64,000 nt of DNA from Sistotremastrum niveocremeum HHB9708. Taxonomy: Eukaryota > Basidiomycota > Agaricomycetes > Sistotremastrales > Sistotremastraceae. Below are positions 49,590 to 60,829 of this stretch, one piece after another (the first letter of the stretch is position 1; each line of letters opens with the position of its first letter). The translations under genes and the position numbers were made by a program. The notes under the pieces were generated by a model. It was not told the origin of the DNA. It did not search any database and saw only the letters and a list, made by a program, of their open reading frames with translations. The stretch is taken from NCBI GenBank assembly GCA_001630475.1, contig KV419435.1, positions 230,939-294,938 on the forward strand, in the 5' to 3' direction.

Positions 49590-50630
49590 CGTTGGGAGAT
49601 TCTGTAGCGAACTCTTCTTCGGGGAGAGGAAGAAGCTTGACGTCTCCAGGATTTCAGAAGAAATCCCTTCCGCTCATAGCCGTCGGCGAGCAGCACGCGT
49701 TGGAGAGTCATAGACTGTATGCGAAATATCGCTGAAGATGTAACGATTAGCATTCAGTAATGAAGGTAACTCTGGAGCTGCGAACCTTATTTGAATACGA
49801 GTAAGATCACGCGATGGTTTGAATAGCGTCTGAGAACAGCGTAGGTATCAATGTCGATATAGAGAACGGAAAGCATACCTAAGACCCAGTGCACATCATC
49901 GAGGAGTCATCCATCATTCTCCGCCCTCCAAAGTTCGATACAGGATTCGACTTTGATCCATTGGGAGAGAGATCCGAGTGTTTCTCCTACGCACTGATAT
50001 TGGACAGCCTGACGTCCGCAAGAGTGGCATTTGCATGTCAATGCAACAGCAGACTTGATCGAAGTCTACGGGTGGATACTTGATATTCCACTGTAAGGTT
50101 AAGCGATCAGCGACGTTCCTCACAGCAAAGCAATAAGTTTTCACCTACGGGCTAACAAGGATCACAGCTGCTCAACACCCAACACCACAGATCCAATGAC
50201 TGCCACAACATTTTCTCGAATTCTCTTCACGGCTTCGTCGCCAAAGAAAGTAGTTAAGCGTCAACTGTTCGCGACTGAGAGTATTATCGTAGTGCCAAGT
50301 AGTTCGCTTCTTCATCGAGAATAGGCAGCTATGAATCGGCGACAGTATTCACAATGTACTCCCAGTTGCCAGTGAATCGCAGCACTTCAGAGGTTCGACA
50401 AATTCTGTGGCTTTTCTGGCTTGAGTCGACGCCCAGTTCGTGAACGAGACTTTCGTTGCCTTTCTCGCTGAGTTTTAGTCTTCGATGACGCCGAGAGGGA
50501 TCTGATAAGAGGTATGACGATCGCAGTAGCTGAGCAGACTGCGAGGGCTGACGTTCATTGAGACGACGTTCCACCAAGCGTTCCACAGCTTGCGCTCCCG
50601 GCTGACTAAGCATGGTCGTTTCGATAAAAT
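49590..50630 (-). pseudogene. TCD-type gene copy C, decayed
   Basis: Alignable with 28030-29120 of the intact gene at moderate identity. Examples are the stretch AACTCTTCTTCGGGGAGAGG (intact: AATTCTTCTTCGGGGAGGGG) and, in translation, RRLKLSEKGNESLVHELGVD against RRIKLSEEVNESLAHELDVE. Small deletions break the frame, including the loss of about 40 bp near 49655 and most of the exon encoding the DAIDN segment. The 3' part of the gene is absent. Order and orientation relative to the following unit D match block A, so this is an older duplicate of the whole block. Confidence 0.8.
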
Positions 50631-50969
50631 CACAGAGCAAAATTCAAAGAAAATCGAGGTTTATTATATCGCACTCATCCAAACAAGCCACATACAACAT
50701 CTGAAACTTCTGCCAGTAACATCCCACCCAGCAACTTATATTTTCCCTTTCCTTCAAATCTCCACTACAGATTTTTCTTTTCTGGCTCTCCAAATCGTTG
50801 AATTCAAAGTCGGTCTCTTCAAGCAGATTCGCCAGCGCGCACGATGCACGATCTTGACGTGTAATATCGGTCTTGCAATTGTAACGTTCGGCGGAACCCC
50901 AGTCATGTTCTCAAAGCAACTATGCTCGGGTTCAGTTACTGGATCGACATCATGATTATGCCTCGTACC
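50631..50969. other. Shortened TCD upstream spacer
   Basis: Corresponds in position to 29135-29759 but is shorter and strongly diverged. No gene is seen. Confidence 0.35.
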
Positions 50970-51556
50970 TTGGGTTGAAATGACCCTGTGAGAAGCAGAG
51001 ACACCCCCGACTACAGCCATGTTTGGTGGTTTCGCGACGCCGGCGAATCAATATATAGAAAACGGCAACTTCACCCAGTAACCACCCTCGAAATCGTAAA
51101 TGAGGACGGCGGATGGGAGAATAGCCAGTGTTCCTCTCAGGGTGGAATAGAGGGGAGCACGCAGTGTAGATGCGAGGGAACCATCCACGAGAGTAGGTGT
51201 AGGGTCGATCCTCACCAGACACAGGACAAGTCGTCGCTGGTCTCCCAGTCGACGAAATGTCCTGAAAGCAACTGGATATATGTCATGAGTGGCTAATTAA
51301 TCCTGATTGCTGAGAACGCATACCTTCGACGGACAGTGCATTGAGTAGCACGAACAGGGAGACAGTTGATGGGTGCGTAGGAGATCCTCACCAGACACAG
51401 GACAAGCCGCGGCTGGTCTCCCAGTTGACGACAGATCCCGTCTGGCTGCTGCCATATAGGCAGCCACTTCGGCTCAGCTCATCCCCAATCAACGTCGACA
51501 CGCATCCTGCCGAAGCAGACCGGTCGTTTCAACTCGAAAGCACACGGTGAAAGGGT

Positions 51557-51578
51557 CTGCTCCCGGGCCCGGGAGCAG
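51557..51578. repeat. Palindrome D1 (perfect, altered core)
   Basis: Arms CTGCTCC/GGAGCAG with core CGGGCCCG: both flanking core bases differ from A1, and the pairing is kept. Confidence 0.85.
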
Positions 51579-51774
51579 TGAGCCCACAAACAGCCTTGCG
51601 GCTGCTGCGAGAAGGGCTTCGTTCCATGACAGACACGATGCATTCTATAGCTGGGTTGCCAGTCTATAGAAAGTCGCTCTGTCCGCTTCAGCTCAGCTCA
51701 CCCGATCACCGTCGACACGCATCCTGCCTAAGCAGACCGGTCGTTTCGACTCGTAAGCAAACGGTGAAAGGGGT

Positions 51775-51800
51775 CTGCTCCTAAGAGTACTTAGGAGCAG
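51775..51800. repeat. Palindrome D2 (11-bp arms, new core)
   Basis: CTGCTCCTAAG and CTTAGGAGCAG pair perfectly around AGTA. The core differs completely from A1/D1 while the outer arms are the same. Confidence 0.85.
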
Positions 51801-54800
51801 CGAGCCCAAAAAAAACGAACAAAGAAGGAGAGAAGAAGGAACCAAAAAGGACGAAACACTTATGCTGACAGGGAGAAACAATTAAACAGTCAAAGAACGA
51901 CAATAGAAAAGGCAAACCAAGACAAAAGCAACGACCAACAAAGGCAGAAGCACCGACTGGAACAGACACGACCAAGCGTCCCAAGAGAAAAGACCAAGAG
52001 AACCAACACAAAAAAACGACAAAAACGAACCAGAGAGACAGAAAGAAGAAAACGCACCTGAAGAAGCACCAACAAGCACCTGAAGAAACGCAAACGAACA
52101 CAATCAACAACTAAACGGAATAAAACACACATAGAGTCTACATAACCCACAAAAAAAGCAGAAACACCGCCAAAGACAAGAAGAAACAAAGGCACCAACA
52201 GGACGACGAGAACAAAAGAAGAGGACGAACAACACAACAACCCATCCCGCAATCCAACCCGATGCCAACCTCAATCTACAAACCTTCGGACCATTCTCTT
52301 CAAAAAATTCCACCATTCGCTTGAATAAATGCCTTCAGCCGGATCAATCAGTGCGGAGCGCCGTATCGCTAAATGCAGACCCACCTGAAGATACAACAAA
52401 AACAAGCGGAACAACCAACAAAAACACCCATCCCCACCAAGAAACCCCCCCACCCAGCAGTCGCAACCCCGTCTCGCAACAGGAGCAACGCAGGAGCAGA
52501 ACCCGACACCCTTAGCAGCACACCCCGACAAAACGACCAGCCCACCGGTAGAAAACAAACATCGACGCTGACGACAGAAAAGACCGAAAGTGACCACCGA
52601 GACGACCGCAAGCAGAAACACATACGACAGACCGCAGAACCACATGCAACAGACAGCGTAACCGGCAGGAAAAAACACCCTTCGCGCCACAGAACAAAGC
52701 CCGTCTCGCAGCACCCGCAACCTGGGCCCGGAGCACGACCCCCCACCGCCCGCAGCAGAACCGCGCAAAACGACCAGCCTACCGGCGCAAAACAAACATC
52801 GACGCTGAGGACAGAAAAGACCGAAAGGGACTACCAAGACGACAGCAACCAGACACCACAACGCGACCACCCAGAAACCAGAGATCGCCGACCCGGAAAC
52901 CAGCGAGGACCAACACACCGACTCGCGAGGATCAACACACCGAACCGCGATCTTAAGACCACTGCACGACCAGCCCAAGAAACCACAACAACCACCCCGA
53001 AAAAACACAACACCCCACCACAAAGAAACAAACGCCCAAACAAAGAGAAACAAGCGCACAAACGAAGCAATGCCCGTCCAACATCCCACAAATGCCAGTC
53101 AAACTGCCAACAACGTGCAGTCAAAGTCAGAAAAAAACGAATTAAAAATCAACAAATAACTAATAAAACATGCAGAGGCAGCAAAAAAAACCCGCAACAG
53201 CAGCAAAAATCAACCCCAATAGAATCAAAGCGCCACTCCCATCAAAAGAAGATGCCGATACCCTAAACAGAGAATGGACAGACGCAATCCGGACAACGGA
53301 CTGCCATAGCTCCGACAAAGCACCGCGAGGTCGCCAAACGAACAGAGTGAGGAGGCGAAATAGAGAGAATAAAGAGTTTGAGTAGAGAAGAAACAAACAT
53401 ATAAACGACCAAAAACAAGCATAAAAACGACCAAGTCAAAAACTCAAAAGAAGCAAAGAAAAAAGACAGAAAAAGAAAACAAAAAGAATACAGAAAGAAA
53501 CCCAACACAAAAAACAAAGGGACCAAGCGCAGAAAGCAAACGTAAAAAGCGCCCAACCCAAACGTAAACAGTGCGCTAGACCGAGGAGACCAAAGCACGA
53601 GAGCGCGGAAAACCAAGAACAACACGAGGACACAGCAAGAGCAGCACAAAGACTAAACTCGAGAAGGAGAGAGGATAAATGCGGTAAAGAGCAGGGATAA
53701 CGGGAGCGAAGAGCACCGAGAATGACAGCAGCGGAACCAAAGAACAACAACAGAAGAAACAACCGAGAAGAAGAGAAAATATAGCCAAGAACAAGAACAA
53801 CCAAACGGATACACAAGCAGAAACCAACGTCTCAACGTGCAGAGAAACAGGTCGAAACAGAAAAATGAACGCGGGAAACCAGAACAAGTTGACCAGAAGC
53901 GCGAAGAAAATAGAAAATAAGGCAGAAGAGAACAAGAAAGCCAACAAGAACGTCCAACAGCCCGAATCAAAAGAACAACCACTCAGGCGAAAAACAAGAA
54001 ACCCGCAGGCGAAAAACAAAACAACTGCAGCTCAAAACGAAAAAGACTCAATCTCCAGCCCCAAAAGCATCATTGGGAACCCCTCGAAGAAGCCTGCGAA
54101 AAGTCCAGAAGAGGGCTCCGACAAGCCCACGGGAATACCCAGACAATCCAACGCGAAGAACAAGACAATGCAAAGCAGGGAACAGGAACGAGGAAAAGAC
54201 ATACCGCGGACAAAGAGCAAACAGAAAGACGAAAAAAAGACAAGAGCAAGAAAGAAGGAAGACAGAAGTAGGAAAGGCGAAAGAGCCAATCGAGAAGCGC
54301 CAAGCAGACAAACGAAAAGCACCCTACACAGATATGAAAGCAAACCGAGAAAGTCGGCGAAGCAGAGCGAGAAGACCCGAGAAGCGAGGCTCACAAACGA
54401 AAGAAAAAAATGGCAAAACCGAAAGAAAAAAAGAACAATGCAGGCAACCGAGCGGAAGCATCGAGGCAAGCGGGGGGAAGAGCCAACGCATGGGAGAAGA
54501 AGAACCAACCGATGCGACAAGGCCAAGTTCGAAATCCATAAAACGCAAAGCCGAAATAGACAAGACGGCGACAGCGAGGACCCCGCAGCGCGGAAGCAAG
54601 GACAGCGCGACGGTCAGCGAAGGAAAGCTTGACATCCACCCTATCAAAAACCGACACCAACGATCGCAAAAACCGGGCCCAACAACACTGACTCTAGCAC
54701 GAAGAACCAAGAACACCAGCAGGACGGGCCAAGAATACCGCCAAGCCGGGGCGAGAAAACCCCCGACCCTCTCCGAAAAAAACCGCAACAAGATCCGCAA

Positions 54801-57060
54801 CCAAAAACAAGAAGAACCGAGAACAAAAACACGAAAAATCCAGGACCGCGTCACAAAATCAGAGACAACAGCGCAAAGGCACAAGAGAAAAGAGCACACA
54901 TGAGACAAAAGAACAACTAACACAAGACACAAAGCGACAAGAACATTAAACGGCAGACAGGCACGAGCAATAGAGCGGAGAAAAACACGATCGACATCGA
55001 GGAGAAGCACATGAAAAAACACCACAGCGAGGACACGCAAAGAAAGAGCAGACAGAAAACGATCAGCATGGAATGATAGAGACAAACCAGGCCCCAGAAA
55101 GACCACGACAAGAGAACCAAGAAAGACCACAAAGACAGAACAACCGAGAGGCGAAGATCAACAACAGACGACAAAGAAAAAGGAGCGACGAAGAAGAAAG
55201 AGCAAGCCCCGACAAAGAGAACCCGGAAACCAACAGCACAACAACCCGGCAACCAAAAGCGAACACTGCAATCAACGACACGCCAAGACAAAAATCGCAT
55301 CCAAGAAAAACCACAACCACGATACAAAGAAGACCTCAAGCCCAAAGAAGAGCATCGAAACACAAAAACCACACCCAAAAAGCGCGACGAGCCAGAAAAA
55401 CCAAAACGAAAAAGCCCCAGAAGACAAAGATCGAGATTGACACATAGACCGAACAACAAAATAATCACTATCACATAGACCGGACAAGTCAGCAAGAAAT
55501 AAAAAATGAGCGCTCATCGCAGGGAAAAAAGCCCCGAAGAGACCAGCAAAGAGAAGAACTCAACAGCCAGTCGACAATCAAACACTCAAACACACCCTCA
55601 CACACAGGAAACACGAAAACAAAAAGATAAAGACCCGACCCAAGGACAGAGCTCACCACAGGAAACCCGGAACAGAACAGTCAATCGAAGAGGAAGCAAA
55701 AAAGAACCGCGACGGGAAGTCAATATCATGTCCGCTACCTTATCCTCACATCACAGAAGAAAATCAAAGTCAGATCCGATACAAAAAACAAAAACACTAC
55801 GCCACTCCACTCGAGCAAGCAAAAAGCAACCACCAACCCCCCCCAAAACAAATAAACAAAGGAAAGAATCAAGCCCCTCCCACCCAAGAACAAGTAACAA
55901 CCCCGGCTAGCACACAATGCCGCGGGAGACAGACGGATCGTCCCAACCAAGCCAGCAAAACCAAACATGAAGAACAAAAACCACTCGCGAGGGGGCCACA
56001 AACAACACAATACCAAGAAGGACTCAGCCAAGCAGCAAGCCAACAAGACGCCGCGGAGCCGCCAGAGCCACCCAACCGGCAGAAAAAAACGACTAAAGAG
56101 CTAAGCATCCAACTCGCAACCAACCCTAAACCAGCCAAGGCAGAGGTAACGAAACAGTCGCCATACCGAAGACGCAGAAAACATCCACAAACGACCTCAC
56201 AACCAAATATGCCACCAAACATGCCGACCGGGAATCGAGGCCACCATCAGAGACGAACGCCAGAAACGAACAACACAAAATCGCCCCCCAGCACGACACA
56301 AAAAAACTGTGCAAAAAAACGGCTACGACACCCGACTACGAGAGGCCCATAACAGCTCCCAACAACAACACCAAGCCACTAAACCAGAGAGCCCACCGAA
56401 AAAACCGCCGCCCGAAAAACATCCCAACTCACCGCCAACAACACCCGACCAACGCAGCCACACAACTGACAATCACCGAAACCCGAAAAGAACCACGTCG
56501 CACTCAACGGAATACCAAAAACAGTCGCAAGACCACAACCGCGGCAATCCAACACATACACAGCAAATAGAAACACACAAAAGCCACAAGCCATCAGCCA
56601 TCCCGGATCACGCCGAATAAGAAACCAAAACCACAAACCAGAATCACAAAACACAACAACCAACGATCACCGCGCCCAGACGACAGACGACGCGAGATAC
56701 GCCATATCATACAGCAAACGGCCCCGGGAAGTCTCAAACAAAACAAATTTGCCGCACAACTCAAAACTCTCTGCAAAGAGAGACAACACCGATACTGCGA
56801 GACAAACAGATCACCCAACCCCCCAAAACAACCGGAACCCCAAAACTCAAAAATAATCCAACCAAAAAAACCCACCCGCCCAATCAATCGGCCACCGATG
56901 AACCAAACCCATCAAACCCCCGGGGCCAAAGGGGAAGGCCCCCGCCAAGCAAACGCCCACCGCCCAATTCCAAAAAATCAAAAATAAAAAAAACCACCCG
57001 AGAAAAAGCCAACCGAGCCCGCCCTCCGGAAGAAGAAAAGCGCCGGCAAAAAACAAAAAT
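51801..57060. repeat. 5.26-kb T-depleted, A/C-rich strand-asymmetric tract
   Basis: On the + strand T is almost absent. In ten 60-base lines sampled across the tract (52501, 52981, 53461, 53941, 54181, 54661, 55081, 55561, 55981, 56401) I counted 21 T in 600 bases (3.5%), with A about half in the three lines I counted. Both edges are sharp: GAGCCCAAAAAAAACGAAC on the left and ACAAAAATAGTCTGACGG on the right. It is not one simple repeat, although short tandem parts exist. Stop codons all need T, and on the other strand all need A, so long open frames arise on both strands (for example 52373-53266, 54073-54903 and 52271-53089). I do not call these genes. Confidence 0.9.
52453..52860. repeat. 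Two related segments (about 240-bp spacing) inside the T-poor tract
   Basis: AAAACGACCAGCCCACCGG at about 52530 and AAAACGACCAGCCTACCGG at about 52768 begin two copies that run on through AAACAAACATCGACGCTGA and GACAGAAAAGACCGAAAG. Each is preceded by GTCTCGCAAC or GTCTCGCAGCACCCGCAACC. The second also has CCTGGGCCCGGAGCA, resembling the palindrome of repeat units A-D read in reverse (CTCTCGCAGCAACCGCAAGG and CCTGGGCCCGGGAGCAG). Confidence 0.65.
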
Positions 57061-58450
57061 AGTCTGACGGTTCCAAGTAACATCGGCGGCCTTGGCCACA
57101 TCGGACAGATTGCAGGCCGCATGTTCAGCGACAGAAAGCAGCAAGCATGGCCACTTTCTTGAACCATATCTCACTGTCTGTTGCCATTCTTGTTGATCCG
57201 GCTTCGAGCGCTTTGCGCAACGCGGCAATGATTGTCCTGCTTATGTAGTGTCCGAAAATTGTGACAAGATATTCAATGAAGTCGAATTTGAAAGTGAAAG
57301 TATGCGCTACAAAAGACTGACACAAATCCACGGGTATCCAAAAGGATGAATGGTGATGAGAATAAGGACGAACTGAACAGCTCTGAGGAAGATGAGGATT
57401 CGATCAGTAAAGACAACTAGCATAATTTACGTCGAGATTTTGGCGGCCTATGAATGGGAAAATCTCTCGATGGTCTTTGTTCAAGGACGCAGAGAATCCA
57501 CGCCGTAATATAGCATCTATATGTGGAAGAGAAAGGTCTGATAGTGCTGTCAGTCTTTGCAATCACGGCTAATCGATTGCCCCCTCACCTAAGATTCGCT
57601 GGGTCCGTACTTGAGCATTATCGACTCGGAGTTCGCAGACCATTCTTGTGTCACGGTCTTCTGCGTGGTGAGGATATCGAAAGGTCCAGAGGATTTTGTG
57701 GGTATGAGTTACGAAACATCAGACTGGACGATTTTTGTTCACAGTCGTTGAACAATATGAGCTCAGAGGCCGTTAAACGCGTGGCAGACCACGGCCCAGC
57801 TGTAGAAATGATAAGATATGCTGTCACGGCAACAGTGTCGAGGGCGGGGATCTACTTACATGTGCCCCTCAAATCGCATGATTCGAATGCCCACTGCCCT
57901 CCGCATCCTCTCAAAATACTTGATATCGTTGTATAATTCCCGTTCAATTTCTGTTGTTTCTCCGTTGAGCAATCATGGACACCATGTGACGAATGCCAAC
58001 CAACGATATAGTGTTAGAAACCATGATAGATACTTTCCATGAGACCACTACATCAATTTCGGTATGAGCGACATCGTCCAGAAAAGAGAGATGAAAATTG
58101 ACGCACCAGCGAATACGTGATGCAGCTCACTCTCCTCTGACTGAACCCACACTGAACCCACACTCTACTGTAGTGCCACCTTGCTAGATATCATTTTCCT
58201 CGCGGCTGGAGAAGGCATAGTAGCGCATCGGGCAAGACTCGGGCTGCAGTCGAGTCCTCCAGTGAGTCTAAGGCTTCATAAATGCCGACGTAGAGCTTAC
58301 TAAAAGATTGCTGTATAGACATTGTGTGAGATGGAAAGGTAAGCTCAACGTCAACGGCTCGTTGATGCCAATGAAGGTTCGGCGCAGGAATGCGGCAGAG
58401 TGCGGCCTGCCACCTACGCTCATCTCAGTCTTCAATATTCTCCAGCTACG
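57061..58450. other. Right flank of the T-poor tract and 5' flank of F-box-like copy 2
   Basis: Normal base composition resumes at 57061. A 68-codon minus frame at 57125-57331 is protein-like (TIIAALRKALEAGSTRMATD) but unassigned. The part from about 57780 to 58450 is duplicated, diverged, at 62240-63000, so it is the 5' part of a segmental duplication that includes the gene. Confidence 0.45.
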
Positions 58451-59926
58451 ATGTCTTTCGACTCAATGAACCTCGAGATGTGCGATAGAATCATACAAGA
58501 CCTCGAAATCGATTCTATTTGCCCCAGCACCCCAGCAAGACCGAGACTCAAAAGAATCCTAGCTCTGATGCAGCTGTATGTCTCTGATACTCCATACTTT
58601 TCTTACTGTGTCTTATGTTGGATCAGCAACTCGACGTTTCGCAGAGCAGCACTTAGACGCCACTCTCTATGGTCGACGATTTATCTCGAATGGCGATCCG
58701 ACGTAGTACAGAACTTTCTCGAGAACGCAAGACGTAACCGTACACATCCCGACCTTACTGTGTTCTTAGACACCCGGGCTTCAGGGACAAGTGATAAACG
58801 GAAAAAGCACGAACGATGGGCGAAATTTTTAAAAGAAGAAATGGCGATCATACGTGTACTGGGAGTCAAGATCGCCGTCAAGCAAAGTAGCTCAGCACTC
58901 GCCGCAGCCCTCAGCGAAACGGCTGCTCCTCGTCTCATCACTTTCGAGCTGGATCTCGACGAAAAGCAGACCAACAACGCCAACATCCATCGTCTGTTTG
59001 CCAACAACGCCCCAAACATGACCGCCATCCATTTACACGCTGCTACGCCGTTCCTCGAATTACCGAATTCCCTGTCTTTGACAGAGATGGCCTACAGAGT
59101 TACCCCGAGAAACGTCTCAGGGTTGTTTGAAATGCTCAGAAAGACGCCGCGGCTAGCCTATCTATCGTTGAAGGGTGCGCGTACGTGGGACGACTCCCCG
59201 CTGCCTGTGCACAATCTCGTCGTTGAACCGGTTCTTCTGCCGGCTTGCACCTCATTATACATCCGGGATCTGAATGCACTTCGAACGCGATATATTCTTT
59301 CCCACATTGATCTCCCCATCGTGTCTCATCTGGACGTTCACGAGAGGATAGTGGAGCATGACAATGATCTCCTTGCCACGATTTTCGATACACTACCGAG
59401 ACTACCGAAGAACCCTCATCTGCGGCCGAGAGACTGGTTGTTCCTTGGAATTCGCTCGAATTTAATTGTCGTCCAGATAGACGGTTATCGGTTTCGAACT
59501 GACTGGAACGGCTTCCGTTTCAAACACCTGACAGATGTTGTAGGAGCCCACACTCTGATCGCCCATGTTGTCGATGTCGTCATTGCCCCAGCAAATACTC
59601 TTCTTCTCCAACCCTCAAATTTGCATATTGAGAATTCCATCACCATTCCCGAAAGTGATGGGCTATTTATGGGCTTGGATTATCTTGGTGTTCTCATGGA
59701 CCAGATATTCAAGGTTTACCCTTCAGTTCGACGGCTTACCCTCTCCGGTAACACGAATCCCATCACCCAATCACTCCACGGCACCCATTCCCATTCACTT
59801 CCCAATCTCTCCCTGGTCAAGATCGAACCGAGTCGTCGTGGTAACCTTATTGGGACCCATGATGCTGCTTCTTTAGAGATGCTCAAAACGACTCGTCATA
59901 TAGAGATAAAGAACAACCAACTTTAG
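58451..59926 (+). CDS. F-box/LRR-like family protein, copy 2 (474 aa)
   Basis: Exon 1 is 58451-58575, the intron 58576-58626 and exon 2 58627-59926. The intron is 51 nt without an in-frame stop, so an unspliced frame also stays open (508 codons if read from the upstream Met at 58400). Splicing is supported by the homologue at 32502-33975, whose intron is at the same position and phase and whose protein has the same 474-residue length. Start MSFDSMNLEMCDRIIQDLEI, then LNSTFRRAALRRHSLWSTIY, KRKKHERWAKFLKEEM, RLITFELDLDEKQTNNANIH, HLDVHERIVEHDNDLLATIF and RRLTLSGNTNPITQSL. The F-box-like call rests on the short N-terminal helical region and leucine-rich segments. Two degraded relatives follow within 4 kb. 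Confidence 0.72.
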   Translation: MSFDSMNLEMCDRIIQDLEIDSICPSTPARPRLKRILALMQLYVSDTPYFSYCVLCWISNSTFRRAALRRHSLWSTIYLEWRSDVVQNFLENARRNRTHPDLTVFLDTRASGTSDKRKKHERWAKFLKEEMAIIRVLGVKIAVKQSSSALAAALSETAAPRLITFELDLDEKQTNNANIHRLFANNAPNMTAIHLHAATPFLELPNSLSLTEMAYRVTPRNVSGLFEMLRKTPRLAYLSLKGARTWDDSPLPVHNLVVEPVLLPACTSLYIRDLNALRTRYILSHIDLPIVSHLDVHERIVEHDNDLLATIFDTLPRLPKNPHLRPRDWLFLGIRSNLIVVQIDGYRFRTDWNGFRFKHLTDVVGAHTLIAHVVDVVIAPANTLLLQPSNLHIENSITIPESDGLFMGLDYLGVLMDQIFKVYPSVRRLTLSGNTNPITQSLHGTHSHSLPNLSLVKIEPSRRGNLIGTHDAASLEMLKTTRHIEIKNNQL

Positions 59927-60829
59927 AAGGTCTTTAGTACAAGGGAGGCAATTCTTACTGCCACACCCTCATTGCGCGTTTCGACATCTTGCCCTGCCTC
60001 TTTCGAACCTTTCTTTTCATTCCTTTCAGACTTCCTTGTAATCACTCGTAGTTCACATTGCGGTGAGATAACAACGAACAGACTTCTTTTATCCCATCGA
60101 GGGCTTCATATTGTCCGAGCGTTCTTCGACAAGCGACTACAAAAGTAATTAGATGTGAACACGATCAAGTGACTACAATAAATTCATGCATTCGCCTTCA
60201 GCCATGCTACTGAATACAAGGTGGAGGACCACGGCCGCGGTCAGCAATCCGCAAGAGCCAGGGCGGGCCCATGTCCTCGAAATGGTCAAGGTGCGAAGAC
60301 TGAGCCGTCATAGTTCTTCAATAACTGACTACATATGCAGAAGCGTTTGACAAAACGTCTATCACCAGCACCAGCCATCCGCCATGGCAGACAAGCCGTA
60401 CCCGCATATCTCGAATCACCCCTCACACTCAGCGAGTGTTTCCGTGCGCTGTATGGGTACTGCTATCGCCTTCGCTCCTGGAGTCATTTTTATGGGAGTG
60501 TCGTGCGGTCTTGAGATGTAGAGATTTATGGATTAGCGTAGAGTGAAAGAATGCAAATATTCTTGTTGTCACAGAAAGCATCACAGTCACATGTACTGTA
60601 TATCCGAGTTTGGTTTCGAGATTTTGTCGAGTCAAGAACTCCCGAGAAGAAGAGAAGATGAATAACAAGAGAAAGCCAATAGACTCCAGGATTAGAGGCC
60701 GACGAAGAAATCCTTGGTGCCATGGGCGGAAAGTAACCGGTTTTCTGCTAGGCGCTCTCGAGTCCCCGCGCGCGCTACTTGCTGAGCATCATCATCCATT
60801 GCATGAATATAAACCCAAGTCGTAGTAGC
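59927..60829. other. 3' flank of F-box-like copy 2
   Basis: No gene is seen. Sequence from about 60106 (GTCCGAGCGTTCTTCGACAA) to 60290 recurs at 63648-63830, directly joined there to the middle of a decayed gene copy. Confidence 0.45.

Larger units (their letters stand above)
50970..51800. repeat. Repeat unit, copy D (truncated by the T-poor tract)
   Basis: It begins with a diverged unit start (GGCAACTTCACCCAGTAACC, 51063). It contains its own 176-bp tandem (ATCCTCACCAGACACAGGAC at 51208 and 51384), then two modules with palindromes 51557-51578 and 51775-51800, spaced 218 bp. It stops after GAGCCCA at about 51808, where the other copies continue with CAACAGCC. Confidence 0.78.

Noticed and set aside
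52271-54903. Long open frames on both strands of the T-poor tract (up to 297 codons)
   Set aside because: Lack of T on + removes stop codons there, and lack of A on - does the same. The predicted proteins are only Lys/Arg/Thr/Gln-rich or Cys/Leu/Phe/Val-rich low complexity, with no domains or introns.
51801-57060. RIP-type hypermutation as cause of the skewed tract
   Set aside because: RIP converts C to T and would enrich T and A on both strands; here T is lost while C and G remain common on the same strand.
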